Source: DATMFV01 sp035555975 (GTDB lineage Bacteria > Verrucomicrobiota > Verrucomicrobiia > Chthoniobacterales > Chthoniobacteraceae). From it: DNA of 64,000 nt. A program made the position numbers and the translations under genes. The stretch covers positions 1-64,000 of the forward strand of contig DATMFV010000084.1 in NCBI GenBank assembly GCA_035555975.1, in the 5' to 3' direction. Below the pieces are notes generated by a model, which saw only the letters and a list, made by a program, of their open reading frames with translations, made no database searches and was not told the DNA's origin. Positions 9,476 through 18,402 of the stretch are shown piece after piece (positions within the stretch are counted from its first letter, which is position 1; each line of letters opens with the position of its first letter).

Positions 9476-11353
9476 ACCGGAAGTTTCGGGCCGGAGCGTG
9501 ACCCGGAAACGGTGAACCGCCGTGGAGGCCGTTTCGTCAAAGAAGCTCACCCGCGCATCCGGTTCACCAGCGAATGAAGCCTTCCAGTCATGGCGCAGGA
9601 GCCACTCGGGCCGTGTCAGCGAACCTTGCTCAACCTTGACTTCTTCGGGAATGAAGCGCCCGCGCGCGTTGACGACTTCAAACCACGTAAAACCTTGCCC
9701 GCCATAGCCCCAGGTTTCGATGAGCACGGCTTCGGGCACGCGTTCCCGGTCCACCGTGGGAAAGAGCCGGGAATAGTAGGCATCAAAACCTTTACCCGCC
9801 TTGAATACGCCCTGCGCCACCGCTACCGGCTCCGGTTCTCCGACATAGATGAGTGAAAAGCGGGTAGTCTGCGCACTATATTGATCAGCCAGACAGAAGA
9901 AAACATGCAAAAGGCCATGGGAGGCCGCCAGTTCCGGCAGGGCATCCAGCTCTGACAGATAACGTGCGTAGAGGGATTCGACCAGATGCAGGGAGAGCCC
10001 CGGCCGCACCGCCGCGTGGAGGGCAAGCCGCCGGTCGCGAATCGTGGCAATCTGCTTTTTTACTTCCTCCAACCCGGTGAATGGCGGCTTTTCCAGGCCC
10101 ATGGCAAGCCGGGGGAAAATCCGTGCCAACTGATGGCTTGCCTGCTCGCTCTCCAACGAAAGGATGATCTCATCCAACACCGGGAGCGATGGCGGAGAGA
10201 CTTGATTGCGGAACTGCGCCAACAACATCAGCAGCAGGCGGACGGTTTCTTCGCGGGTCGGGTCCGGGGAGTCGTGGCAGAGGGTCAGGAAAGCCCCGGT
10301 CGTGGAGTTGCGTTCCTTGTCATAGCCGCCCCGGCAGAAGGTGCGCAACGCCTGATCAAAGAGCGGGTCATCCAGCCCAAAGAGATGCCGCGAAGCCTCC
10401 TGCAACGCCCGCCCGGCATCCGCCGATGGCCAGGCGCTCCACATCCTTCCCACCGCACCGACCAGCGGCAGGGATTGCAGCGGCGTCATCTCCTGCTTTT
10501 CCCATAGCGTGAGCCACCCGCCCAGCGGGCGATGCCTGGCGGCATAGGCAGTAAAGCTCGCTGCGTTGTCCAATGAATAGTCCGCCGGGCAGATCAGATA
10601 ATCAAAACCCATCCGGTCATAGAGTTCAAGCAGGTCCACTGCCTCGCGATGGAGAAAATGCCCCCGGGGGATGTCCACCTGGCTCTGATACTGCCAGCAG
10701 GCCAGAATGGTGTCGCGGGGCAGTTGCTCCAATGCCTCGGGAAATTCAAAAAACATGTCGTCCCAGACGATCATCCTTTTGCCGAGTTCTCCGTGGACGA
10801 TCCGGGCCATGGCTTTCAGGTGATCGGAAAAGAGCTTCCCTGCCGGGCGGGGGCGGCAGAGATCACACCGGCGCATGTCCCATGTTTCATCGCACCCGAT
10901 ATGGAAATAGCGGGACGGAAAAAGCGCCGCCACCTCGGAAAGGTAACCGCGCAGGAAGGCATGGGTTTCGCTTTGCGAGGGACAAAACGCCTTGTGCTCT
11001 CCCGGGCCAAAGCGGCCGGTGAACGGAGGCCGCGTTTCCGAGAGCGGCTCAAGGGCGGCGTGGCGCAGGAAGAGCTGGGCGTGACCCAGCGTCGAGACAA
11101 CCGGAATCACCTCCAAACCTTTGGCAGCCGCGTAGGAGACCATGCCGCTGATCTCCTCCGCGCTGTAGCTTTCCTCCAGTGAAGGGTGAGGAAAAGAGGC
11201 GGTGCGGATGCGCGCTTCCAGATAGAGTGCCACGGCGTTGAAGCCGTTGTCGGCGGCAAAGTCCATGAACGAACCGATAAAGCGCGGCGTTTCCATCTGG
11301 CGGGCCAGATCAAGCTGCACCACGCGCAATGGCAGGGAGGCAAGGACGGACAT
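9464..11353 (-). CDS. GH20 family beta-N-acetylhexosaminidase-like enzyme
   Basis: The 629-residue protein starts with LPLRVVQLDLARQ and has the GH20 barrel. The family's adjacent Asp-Glu pair is visible as D155-E156 in YFHIGCDETWDM, and the strand before it carries HAQLF and GEHKAFCPS segments. GH20 enzymes use substrate-assisted catalysis to remove terminal N-acetylhexosamines. No signal peptide is seen, so a cytoplasmic role on imported oligosaccharides is likely. The C-terminal ~200 residues are not recognised. It is divergent from the GntR/LacI regulator gene at 11485, and the shared intergenic region holds the candidate operator at 11465. Confidence 0.82.
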   Translation of the reverse strand: MSVLASLPLRVVQLDLARQMETPRFIGSFMDFAADNGFNAVALYLEARIRTASFPHPSLEESYSAEEISGMVSYAAAKGLEVIPVVSTLGHAQLFLRHAALEPLSETRPPFTGRFGPGEHKAFCPSQSETHAFLRGYLSEVAALFPSRYFHIGCDETWDMRRCDLCRPRPAGKLFSDHLKAMARIVHGELGKRMIVWDDMFFEFPEALEQLPRDTILACWQYQSQVDIPRGHFLHREAVDLLELYDRMGFDYLICPADYSLDNAASFTAYAARHRPLGGWLTLWEKQEMTPLQSLPLVGAVGRMWSAWPSADAGRALQEASRHLFGLDDPLFDQALRTFCRGGYDKERNSTTGAFLTLCHDSPDPTREETVRLLLMLLAQFRNQVSPPSLPVLDEIILSLESEQASHQLARIFPRLAMGLEKPPFTGLEEVKKQIATIRDRRLALHAAVRPGLSLHLVESLYARYLSELDALPELAASHGLLHVFFCLADQYSAQTTRFSLIYVGEPEPVAVAQGVFKAGKGFDAYYSRLFPTVDRERVPEAVLIETWGYGGQGFTWFEVVNARGRFIPEEVKVEQGSLTRPEWLLRHDWKASFAGEPDARVSFFDETASTAVHRFRVTLRPETSGSLT

Positions 11354-11445
11354 TTTGAAAAGAGAGGATGCAGTCGGCAGGGATAGAAAAGTTGCCGGAA
11401 CAAGTCAAGCAGGCGGAGCGCCGGAGGAAAAAAGAAAAATTAAAA

Positions 11446-11475
11446 TTGACACAAAGGAACAGATCATCTAGATCT
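11446..11475 (+). promoter_or_regulatory. Promoter/operator of the GntR-LacI regulator
   Basis: TTGACA at 11446-11451 is a good -35 element. About 17 bp downstream, a weak -10 (around TAGATC, 11469-11474) overlaps the imperfect palindrome GATCATCTAGATCT. The CATCTAGA core is shared with the perfect palindrome at 7420-7439. The overlap suggests the regulator represses its own gene; that is inference. Confidence 0.5.
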
Positions 11476-11484
11476 CCTATATCA

Positions 11485-12594
11485 ATGACCCCGACGCTTT
11501 CTTCCAGAGCCTCCTCTCCGCGCTACCTTATCCTCGCCCAGGTGCTGGCCCGGCGGATCTCCAATGGCGAGTATGCCGTTGGAGCGCGTCTTCCGGTGGA
11601 AAAGGAACTGGCGCAGGAGTTTGATGTCGCGGTGATGACGGTTCGGCAGGGCGTCGGGTTGCTGGTCAAGCAGGGGTTGGTGGAGCGCCGGCAGGGATTG
11701 GGAACGTTCGTGCTCCGGGCGCCCACGAACACCGCAAATATCGCCATCCTTGTGGGCGACAGCCTGACGGTGGAGTCCGCGCATTATTACCGCGCTCTCG
11801 TCAATCGTCTGCGCAAAGGGGCAGACCGCCGCAAATGGGACTTGCGCCACTACGACGAGATGAACCGCGAGATCTTTCCAAAGGCCGACGCCGCCCGGCG
11901 CGCGGAACAGGTGCTTCTGGATCATCGCAACCTTCCTTTCCATGGCGTGGTGGAGCTGGTGCCGGGCAAACGCTCCATCATCCCGGCTGAGTTGGTGGAG
12001 CGCCTTCCCTCCGCTCTTTTCGAGCCGCCCACTGCCCATACCGACATCCTGGGGGATGATGAAACCTTTGGCTGCGAAGCGGCCCGCAACCTCGTTCAGA
12101 CCGGCTGCAGGCGGCTCTTTTTCTTCTCCACCCAGTGGGAGGGATACCCGATGCCGGGGAGCATCGACGCCGTGCTCGACGAAGCGGCCCGCCTCGGGGT
12201 TTCCGCCCCGGCGGTCCACTGCCTCTCTCTTTCCAGCCAGGGCTTCGAAGCGGAGAATCGCATCTACCAGGAGTTCCGGCAGATCGTGCAGAGCTGGAAA
12301 AGCCCGGCAAACCGGCGCAAACGACCGGATGGGCTGATCTTCAATGACGATATCGCGCTACGCTCCGCCATGCCCGCGCTTCTTCAGGAAGGGTTCTCCG
12401 TCCCGGAGGATTTCAAAATCGTCTGCATGACCAACGAAGATGCAAAGTTCTGTTACGGCGCGCCCATCATCCGGTACGAAATCTCGCCGCGTGCGGTCGC
12501 AAATCATCTGCTTTCCGCGCTTGATTGCCGCATGCGGGGCGTCAAGGCTCCGGCTCCCATGAAGGTGACCGGGCGGGTAGTCATCGAAGGGTAG
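11485..12594 (+). CDS. GntR-type HTH regulator with LacI-like ligand-binding domain
   Basis: From the ATG at 11485 the protein has 369 residues. The first ~75 form a GntR winged helix (RYLILAQVLARRISNGEYAVG, EKELAQEFDVAVMTVRQGV, GLVERRQGLGTFVL). Residues ~85-369 form a periplasmic-binding-protein-like sensor domain typical of LacI-family regulators (NIAILVGDSL, GCRRLFFFS, PDGLIFNDDIAL). This AraR-like architecture usually represses sugar-use genes until a sugar binds. An ATG at 11368 would add 39 basic residues that do not fit the family and would bury the promoter. It sits between the GH20 and PEP-CTERM genes and probably controls GH42, GH20 and itself through CATCTAGA palindromes. Confidence 0.88.
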   Translation: MTPTLSSRASSPRYLILAQVLARRISNGEYAVGARLPVEKELAQEFDVAVMTVRQGVGLLVKQGLVERRQGLGTFVLRAPTNTANIAILVGDSLTVESAHYYRALVNRLRKGADRRKWDLRHYDEMNREIFPKADAARRAEQVLLDHRNLPFHGVVELVPGKRSIIPAELVERLPSALFEPPTAHTDILGDDETFGCEAARNLVQTGCRRLFFFSTQWEGYPMPGSIDAVLDEAARLGVSAPAVHCLSLSSQGFEAENRIYQEFRQIVQSWKSPANRRKRPDGLIFNDDIALRSAMPALLQEGFSVPEDFKIVCMTNEDAKFCYGAPIIRYEISPRAVANHLLSALDCRMRGVKAPAPMKVTGRVVIEG

Positions 12595-12664
12595 CCCTCC
12601 GAAAAACCGAAGTCTCCAAAGCGTCTTCATCTCATTCCATTCCCAAACCATCACCTCCCCAACC

Positions 12665-14020
12665 ATGAACTTATCCTCCCGCCACTCCCTTCTTCGTGCG
12701 GCCGTCCTCGGCGCATGCCTCTCGGCATCCAGCCTCGTTTCCCTGCCAGCGCAAAATCTTTACTGGGCTCCCCCTTCAGGGAATGCCTGGTCCACGAGCG
12801 CGGTCAACTGGAGCGCCACTTCGGGAGGGATAGCCACCTTCGCCTGGCCTTCCGGGGGTAGCGTGACGGAGATCGCCCATTTCGACGGAGCGGGGGGTGG
12901 CATCTCGCTGGATCAGGACCTGTCGGCGGGAGGCATCCGCTTTGGCGAAGACGGGTACATCCTTTCCGCTTCGGCGGCGAGGGTATTAACCTTTACCGGA
13001 GCCAGCCCGGAGGTAAATGTCGGCAGCGGAGATACGGCCACCCTCGGCACGAATATACAAATTTTGAGCACCAGCAAACAGTTTGTAAAAACCGGGGCGG
13101 GCCTGCTGGAGCTGACCTCCGCCCTCTCCTTCTTTGGCACCGGCTCCACCGTGGCAAACGGCAGCCAGTTGACGGTTCAGGAAGGAACCTTTCGGGTTGC
13201 ACCGGGGGGTAATCTCAACAATGGTTTTACCGTTGTCTCTGTCAATACCGGGGCGAGCCTGCTTCTTGATGCGAACGTCAGCATTGGCGGCCTCTCCGGC
13301 AGCGGCAACGTCTCCCGAAACGTGGCGGGCGCAGGCTACCTGTTGATCCGGGGGGCGGGAAGCGACTTTAGCGGGGTGATCTCCGGCAATATCTATCTCG
13401 ACAAGCTCAACGGCACCGGCGTGCAGACGCTTTCCGGGAATGCGTCGAATACCTTTACCGGGACGACCAACGTCCGGGTAGGCACTCTGGTGCTTGCCAA
13501 GCAGAACGGGGCGATTGCCATCTCCGGCTCGGAGGTCATTCTGGGCGGCGGGGTCACACACCAGCTTCGCCTTGATGGAAACGAGCAAATGGCCGACACC
13601 ACGGCGCTGACGTTCCGGGCGGACAACAATGCCTCTTCAACATTCAACCTCAACGGCCACTCCGAGACGCTGGGCGCGCTGACCGCCAATGATCTGGGAT
13701 TGGGAGGCACGGGCCTCAACCAGATCGACTTCGGTCTCAACAGCACGGCCCAGGTGCTCCAGTTCAGCAGCCTTTCCATCACCAGCGGGGGGCGGATCGA
13801 CATTCTCAACTTTGATGAAACACTCGACAGCCTCCGCTTCCTGGCCGACCCGACCAGCCAGCTTGCACGCCTCTTTCTCAACGGTGAAACCGCCTATGCC
13901 TTCGACCAGGGAAGCTACTGGAGCGTGACGACAACCATCCCCGAACCGGGCACGATCAGCCTCCTCGGGCTGGTCGGAATCTCGCTGGCCGCCTTGCGGT
14001 TGCGCCGGAGAAAAGGGTAG
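12665..14020 (+). CDS. PEP-CTERM protein with autotransporter-associated strand repeats
   Basis: The 451-residue protein has a signal peptide (cleavage near SLPAQN), then a beta-helical body rich in Gly, Ser, Thr and Asn. An autotransporter-associated repeat is visible as SNTFTGTTNVRVGTLVLAK. The C terminus has the complete PEP-CTERM sorting signal: PEPGTISLLGLVGISLAAL followed by RLRRRKG. In this system the tail is cut by an exosortase and the protein is delivered to the cell surface or exopolysaccharide. Its gene lies directly after the sugar regulator and before a pseudopilin, so it may help hold polysaccharide at the surface. Confidence 0.88.
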   Translation: MNLSSRHSLLRAAVLGACLSASSLVSLPAQNLYWAPPSGNAWSTSAVNWSATSGGIATFAWPSGGSVTEIAHFDGAGGGISLDQDLSAGGIRFGEDGYILSASAARVLTFTGASPEVNVGSGDTATLGTNIQILSTSKQFVKTGAGLLELTSALSFFGTGSTVANGSQLTVQEGTFRVAPGGNLNNGFTVVSVNTGASLLLDANVSIGGLSGSGNVSRNVAGAGYLLIRGAGSDFSGVISGNIYLDKLNGTGVQTLSGNASNTFTGTTNVRVGTLVLAKQNGAIAISGSEVILGGGVTHQLRLDGNEQMADTTALTFRADNNASSTFNLNGHSETLGALTANDLGLGGTGLNQIDFGLNSTAQVLQFSSLSITSGGRIDILNFDETLDSLRFLADPTSQLARLFLNGETAYAFDQGSYWSVTTTIPEPGTISLLGLVGISLAALRLRRRKG

Positions 14021-14041
14021 CCTTCGCACGCCCGGCGCATC

Positions 14042-14740
14042 ATGAAGCGAAACCTCCCCCCAATCCATCGCGGCGCATTCTCGCTCCTGGAACTGGTGGT
14101 GACCTGCGCGGTCATCCTTGTTCTGGCGTTGATGCTCTTTCAACTGATGGGCGGAGCACAGCGCAAAAGCAATGCCGCCAAATGCGTGGCCAATCTTCGC
14201 CAGCTCGGCGTCCATATCCAACTCTATGCCAACGATCACAATAACGAGCTGGTGCCTACCCTCCAGCGGACCGACCCGAATGGCGGCACCAGCGGCATCA
14301 CCTGGGCGGAGATTCTCAACAAAAGCCAGATCCTCCCGCTTCAGGAATGGAGCCAGGTCAAAGGCTCGGTGATGCATTGCCCCTCGCGGACAACGCGCAA
14401 CCCGCGCTATCCGAATTCGCTCCCCTCTTACAACTTCGACGGCCTGCAATACGGGATGAGCTCCTACCCCGGGGTCAGCAACCTCATCGCCTACGGGATG
14501 CCACGCAATAAACTGACTGCCATCCAGAGGCCGTCGGAGACGGTGCTCATGACGGAAAGCGACTGGGCCTACCTGATCTACCCGACGCTAACCAACAAGC
14601 GGATCTATCCCCACCAAGGGTGCAACCTTCTCTATGTCGACGGACACGTGCGGTTGCACCCGGGCACCCTCCCGGTCTATGGGCCGGAGAAGCTCCAGCC
14701 CGATGCAGTGATCCCCCCCTTCATGGGAAGCGGCGGATAG
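14042..14740 (+). CDS. Type II prepilin-like (pseudopilin) protein
   Basis: The 232-residue protein begins with a short basic leader and the prepilin peptidase site G-AFSLLELVVTCAVILVL, a methylatable N-terminal helix. NAAKCVANLRQLGVHIQLYANDHNN follows, a conserved segment of this protein class. The C-terminal segment HQGCNLLYVDGH is the H-x9-DG type motif. No other type II secretion genes are nearby, so this is one of the many lone pseudopilins in Verrucomicrobiota; their function is not known. It lies 21 bp after the PEP-CTERM gene, probably in one transcript. Confidence 0.85.
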   Translation: MKRNLPPIHRGAFSLLELVVTCAVILVLALMLFQLMGGAQRKSNAAKCVANLRQLGVHIQLYANDHNNELVPTLQRTDPNGGTSGITWAEILNKSQILPLQEWSQVKGSVMHCPSRTTRNPRYPNSLPSYNFDGLQYGMSSYPGVSNLIAYGMPRNKLTAIQRPSETVLMTESDWAYLIYPTLTNKRIYPHQGCNLLYVDGHVRLHPGTLPVYGPEKLQPDAVIPPFMGSGG

Positions 14741-14795
14741 CCGGCCTTCCACAGGATGGCGACGCCCCCTCTCCTTTTACATCGATACCTCCTTC

Positions 14796-17700
14796 ATGAA
14801 AATCTGTTTGCTCTTGATGACAGCCTGCCTCGCCTGTGCTTCCCCGCTTCTCGCCATGGATCTCCTGGCCCCCCCCCGGACCTCCACTGCGGAACCGCTT
14901 CAGCGGAAAACCGACCGGCTTGGCAAGGCGGACAGGGCGCTCGGGCTGCGCGGCGCAGAAGTGTTCAAGACTTCGCTACCCTCCGCTTCGCAGGAGGAAA
15001 TGTTGCTGGAAGGGTGGTTCAAGGTGGAGGAGTGGAGCGCCGATGGCGGCCCGCTGCTGGAGCTGTCGGGACCGGGCATCCAACTCATTCTGGAAAAGCC
15101 CGCAGAGTCGCTTTCCCTCCGGATGACCAGTGACGGCAAGCCGTGTGGAGTCTATCCGGTGGACCATTGGGCAGCCGCGCTGGATTGGTTCAAGGAGGGG
15201 GACGCACGCCGGTGGCACCATGTCGGTTTCCTGTTTGAAAAGGGAAAGGTAACGGCCTTTGTGGACGGCTTCCGCGCCGGGGAGGCCGCCATTGGCTCTG
15301 TGACGGGCGGGCCGCTCGAACTGGTTCTTTCCGCCCCGGGCGTCCTGGAAGTCGGCGAGCTTTACTGGCACCCGCACCGGCTCCGGAATGCGGAAGCCTT
15401 TCGCTCACGCTACCTCCAGCTTTACCGGAACATCCCCGCCATCGACCAGCAGACCGTCTCCGTGCCGTTGCTGGAGCAGGAGCCGGACGCCGCCGCTTTC
15501 CTGGAAACCGGGGTATTCCCGGGCGCGACTGTCATCCCCTCCTTCGTCGCGCTGGAAAAAGCGCCGGAGGCGTCGCCCGCTCTCCTCGAAGAACGCGCCG
15601 CAGTGGCCGTGGCCCGCAAGGGAGGACGGCTCTACTTCGCCTTTCGCACCCCGTACCAAGGCAGGCTCGCCGGGATGCACACCGGCAAGCGGGATTTCAA
15701 CTTCTGGCCGCATGAGACTTATGAAGTCTTTATCGAGCCGCCATGGACCGGCGTGACCGAATACGTGCAACTGGTCGGCACCGCACATGGAGACCAGATC
15801 GACCTCCAGTTGATGAACATGGCGTGGAACGGAGACTGGAAGTGGCAGGCCCGCGTTGACAAGCATGAATGGCGCGGCTTCATGAGCGTGGACCTCAAAG
15901 GCTCCGGGCTGCCGGTACCCGGAAACGGGGATATCTGGGGGCTCAATTTCTTCAATCAGCGGGCCAACCTTTCCTGGAGCTGGTCACAGCGCTTCCATGA
16001 TAACGCCGCCTTTGGGCGGATGGTCTTTCTCGACGACGCACCCCGGCTTCAGCCGGGCTACCCGGAAATCCGCGACGGCAGGCTGCGCATCCCCCTGCGG
16101 GTGGAGGGAAGCGAAGGGCAGCTCCCGCTCATGGCGCGGCTGGAGAAGTTCACCCCGAAGACATCGCTACCCTCCGGACAGGCGGAGGCGGAGATCACTA
16201 CGGTAGGAGGCGAAACCATTCTCGAAGTTCCCTGTGCGGAAGGGGAGGAGGCGCTTTTCACCCTCTCCATACGGGGCCGCAGCGGGAGCGTGCTTTACTA
16301 CCAGAGCTTTTCGCTACCGACGGTTTCCTCTCCCCCGCGCGAAACGGTGGCCGAGGCGGGCAAGGATGACACGGAGGAGAATCCCGCAGAATGGCCGCCC
16401 GAAGTGTTGGGCAAAACCCTTCAGGAGAGCCGCGAATGGTTCAACAACCGCATCGGCCGACGCGAGGGAGTGCCGCATTATCTGGAGGCGGTTAAAGTCG
16501 AGGGGGACAAGGCGCTCATCTGGAACCGGAGCTACGAGTTTGGCGGCGCGCTTCTGCTACGGCAGGTGACCAGCAATGGCCGCGACCTTCTGCAAGCCCC
16601 GGCGGGCCTGCGGCTCAAGACGGCAAAGGGAGAGCGGATGGTGGACCGTGCGCAAACCCGGGTAACGCGGCAGAACGCGCGGGAGGCTGTCGTCGAAGCG
16701 GCCACCGAGGCTGACGGCGTGCGCATTGCCGCAAAAGGGACGCTAAGCTTCGATGGACTCGCCTGGTATGAAGTAACGCTCTCTCCGGCAGACGGGCCGG
16801 TCGCCGTGGAGGCGCTGGAGCTTCAGGTGCCTTTTGCCAAAAAGCAGGCGCATATCTATAACATTACCTCCTCCGAGTCCGGCCACCCTCCGGGAAGCGA
16901 CTCGGGCAAGGTGGCCGACACCCCGATGGTGTACGACTTCCTGCGGGAGATCGTCTGGATCGGCACGCCGCGTGAAGGGTTGGCGTGGCTTGCCGAAGAC
17001 CTCCGCGGCTGGCCGCTCAAGGACCACGCACGGCTCCAGGTTATTGAGCCGGGGAAGGACCGGGTGACTTACAAGGTCAAGCTGGCCGATGCCTTCACCC
17101 TGCGCGAGCCGGTCACCTTCCGCTTCGGACTGGAAGCGACCCCGCTGCGGCCGCGGCCCTGGGACTTCCGGCGCAAGGCCGACCGGAGCGCGGTGCGCTG
17201 GTCGTGGTTCTGGGGCGAGGGAGATTACTACCCCTTCCACGATCATCCGGAGCAGGCCCGCGCCATCATCGAGGCCGAGCGCAAGGAGGGGCGCGAAGTG
17301 ATGCCCGCCGCCTCCATCTATTACTTTGGCGAGTACCGCTTCGGCCAACCGCCCAAGCCGTTTAAAGACCGCCCCAACGGCGGCCTCATGCATCCGGAAA
17401 ATCTCCTGTTCTCGCGGTTCTGGGCCGCCATGGAGCCACCCGCCACTGCCACGCCGCCGGAGGTCCTGCCCGCCCGGCAAGTCGCCCCGGGGAGTAACTG
17501 GAAGACGACCCGAAGCCGCCCCACGGGCCAGTTCCGCAACAACCCGGCCTCAAGCTTTCAGGATTTCTACCTCTGGAAGCTGGAACGGGAAGTTAGGGAA
17601 ACCGGCCTCGGCGCGATCTATCTTGACCAGACCATGATGCAGGTGCGCAATCCTTTGAGCCATGCAGGTTATCATGACGCGCAAGGCCGCCACGTCCCCT

Positions 17701-18398
17701 CCGTCCCGCTGCTGGGGATGCGTTCCATGCTGGAGCGGATGCAGAACGTCTTCGAAGACGCCCACGGAAAGTCGTTCATCCGCTGGCACTCCTCCAACCA
17801 GATGGTTATTCCTGTCTTTCCCTATATCGATATCTTCTGGGATGGCGAGAACTACGGCCAGAGCCGCTCGAAGGTCTACGAATTCTACAGCAAGCTGCTC
17901 ACGCCGGAAAAACTCCAGGTGCAGCACAGCGGGCTGGCGTTTGGCTTCATCCCCAGCCTCCTGCCCCGCTTTGAAGATCGCTACGCGCCTACGCCCGCTT
18001 CCACGCGCGATATGCTCGGCCTCTTCCTCGTGCACGATTCGCACGTCTGGGACACACAAAACGCCAACCTCGACATCGTGCGCAGCGTGACCCGCCGATG
18101 GCTGGATTTTCCGTATGAATCGGTGAAAACCTTCTATTATTGGGATGAGGAGAAGCCGTTCACGGTCGGAGACCCGGCGGTCTATCCGATCCTCCACCTT
18201 GCCGGGAACCGAGGGCGGATGATCCTCTTTAACTGGAAGGACGAGCCTACGGTCGCTTCCGCCACCTTCTCCGGCAAGGCCCGGCCCGTCAACGCCCGGG
18301 ATGCCGAGTCGGACCTGCCGATCAAGCTCTCGCAGGAAGGATTCTCGCTCCTGCTGCCGCCGCGGGATTTCCGGATGATTGATTTTGAAACAAACTAA
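14796..18398 (+). CDS. Giant secreted glycoside-hydrolase-like protein (DUF6067 type)
   Basis: The 1200-residue protein has a signal peptide (MKICLLLMTACLACASPLLA). Residues ~30-200 form a LamG/concanavalin-like domain (EMLLEGWFKVEEW, WHHVGFLFEKGKVTAFVDG). A CBM9/DOMON-like segment follows at ~270-410 (YEVFIEPPWTG, WGLNFFNQRANLSW). The C-terminal ~600 residues resemble the DUF6067 glycosidase-like domain, with a barrel containing AIYLDQTMM and RWHSSNQMVIPVFPYIDIFWDGENY. Substrate unknown; export suggests it attacks an extracellular polysaccharide. The next gene begins 5 bp after its stop. Confidence 0.72.
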   Translation: MKICLLLMTACLACASPLLAMDLLAPPRTSTAEPLQRKTDRLGKADRALGLRGAEVFKTSLPSASQEEMLLEGWFKVEEWSADGGPLLELSGPGIQLILEKPAESLSLRMTSDGKPCGVYPVDHWAAALDWFKEGDARRWHHVGFLFEKGKVTAFVDGFRAGEAAIGSVTGGPLELVLSAPGVLEVGELYWHPHRLRNAEAFRSRYLQLYRNIPAIDQQTVSVPLLEQEPDAAAFLETGVFPGATVIPSFVALEKAPEASPALLEERAAVAVARKGGRLYFAFRTPYQGRLAGMHTGKRDFNFWPHETYEVFIEPPWTGVTEYVQLVGTAHGDQIDLQLMNMAWNGDWKWQARVDKHEWRGFMSVDLKGSGLPVPGNGDIWGLNFFNQRANLSWSWSQRFHDNAAFGRMVFLDDAPRLQPGYPEIRDGRLRIPLRVEGSEGQLPLMARLEKFTPKTSLPSGQAEAEITTVGGETILEVPCAEGEEALFTLSIRGRSGSVLYYQSFSLPTVSSPPRETVAEAGKDDTEENPAEWPPEVLGKTLQESREWFNNRIGRREGVPHYLEAVKVEGDKALIWNRSYEFGGALLLRQVTSNGRDLLQAPAGLRLKTAKGERMVDRAQTRVTRQNAREAVVEAATEADGVRIAAKGTLSFDGLAWYEVTLSPADGPVAVEALELQVPFAKKQAHIYNITSSESGHPPGSDSGKVADTPMVYDFLREIVWIGTPREGLAWLAEDLRGWPLKDHARLQVIEPGKDRVTYKVKLADAFTLREPVTFRFGLEATPLRPRPWDFRRKADRSAVRWSWFWGEGDYYPFHDHPEQARAIIEAERKEGREVMPAASIYYFGEYRFGQPPKPFKDRPNGGLMHPENLLFSRFWAAMEPPATATPPEVLPARQVAPGSNWKTTRSRPTGQFRNNPASSFQDFYLWKLEREVRETGLGAIYLDQTMMQVRNPLSHAGYHDAQGRHVPSVPLLGMRSMLERMQNVFEDAHGKSFIRWHSSNQMVIPVFPYIDIFWDGENYGQSRSKVYEFYSKLLTPEKLQVQHSGLAFGFIPSLLPRFEDRYAPTPASTRDMLGLFLVHDSHVWDTQNANLDIVRSVTRRWLDFPYESVKTFYYWDEEKPFTVGDPAVYPILHLAGNRGRMILFNWKDEPTVASATFSGKARPVNARDAESDLPIKLSQEGFSLLLPPRDFRMIDFETN

Positions 18399-18402
18399 TC
18401 CT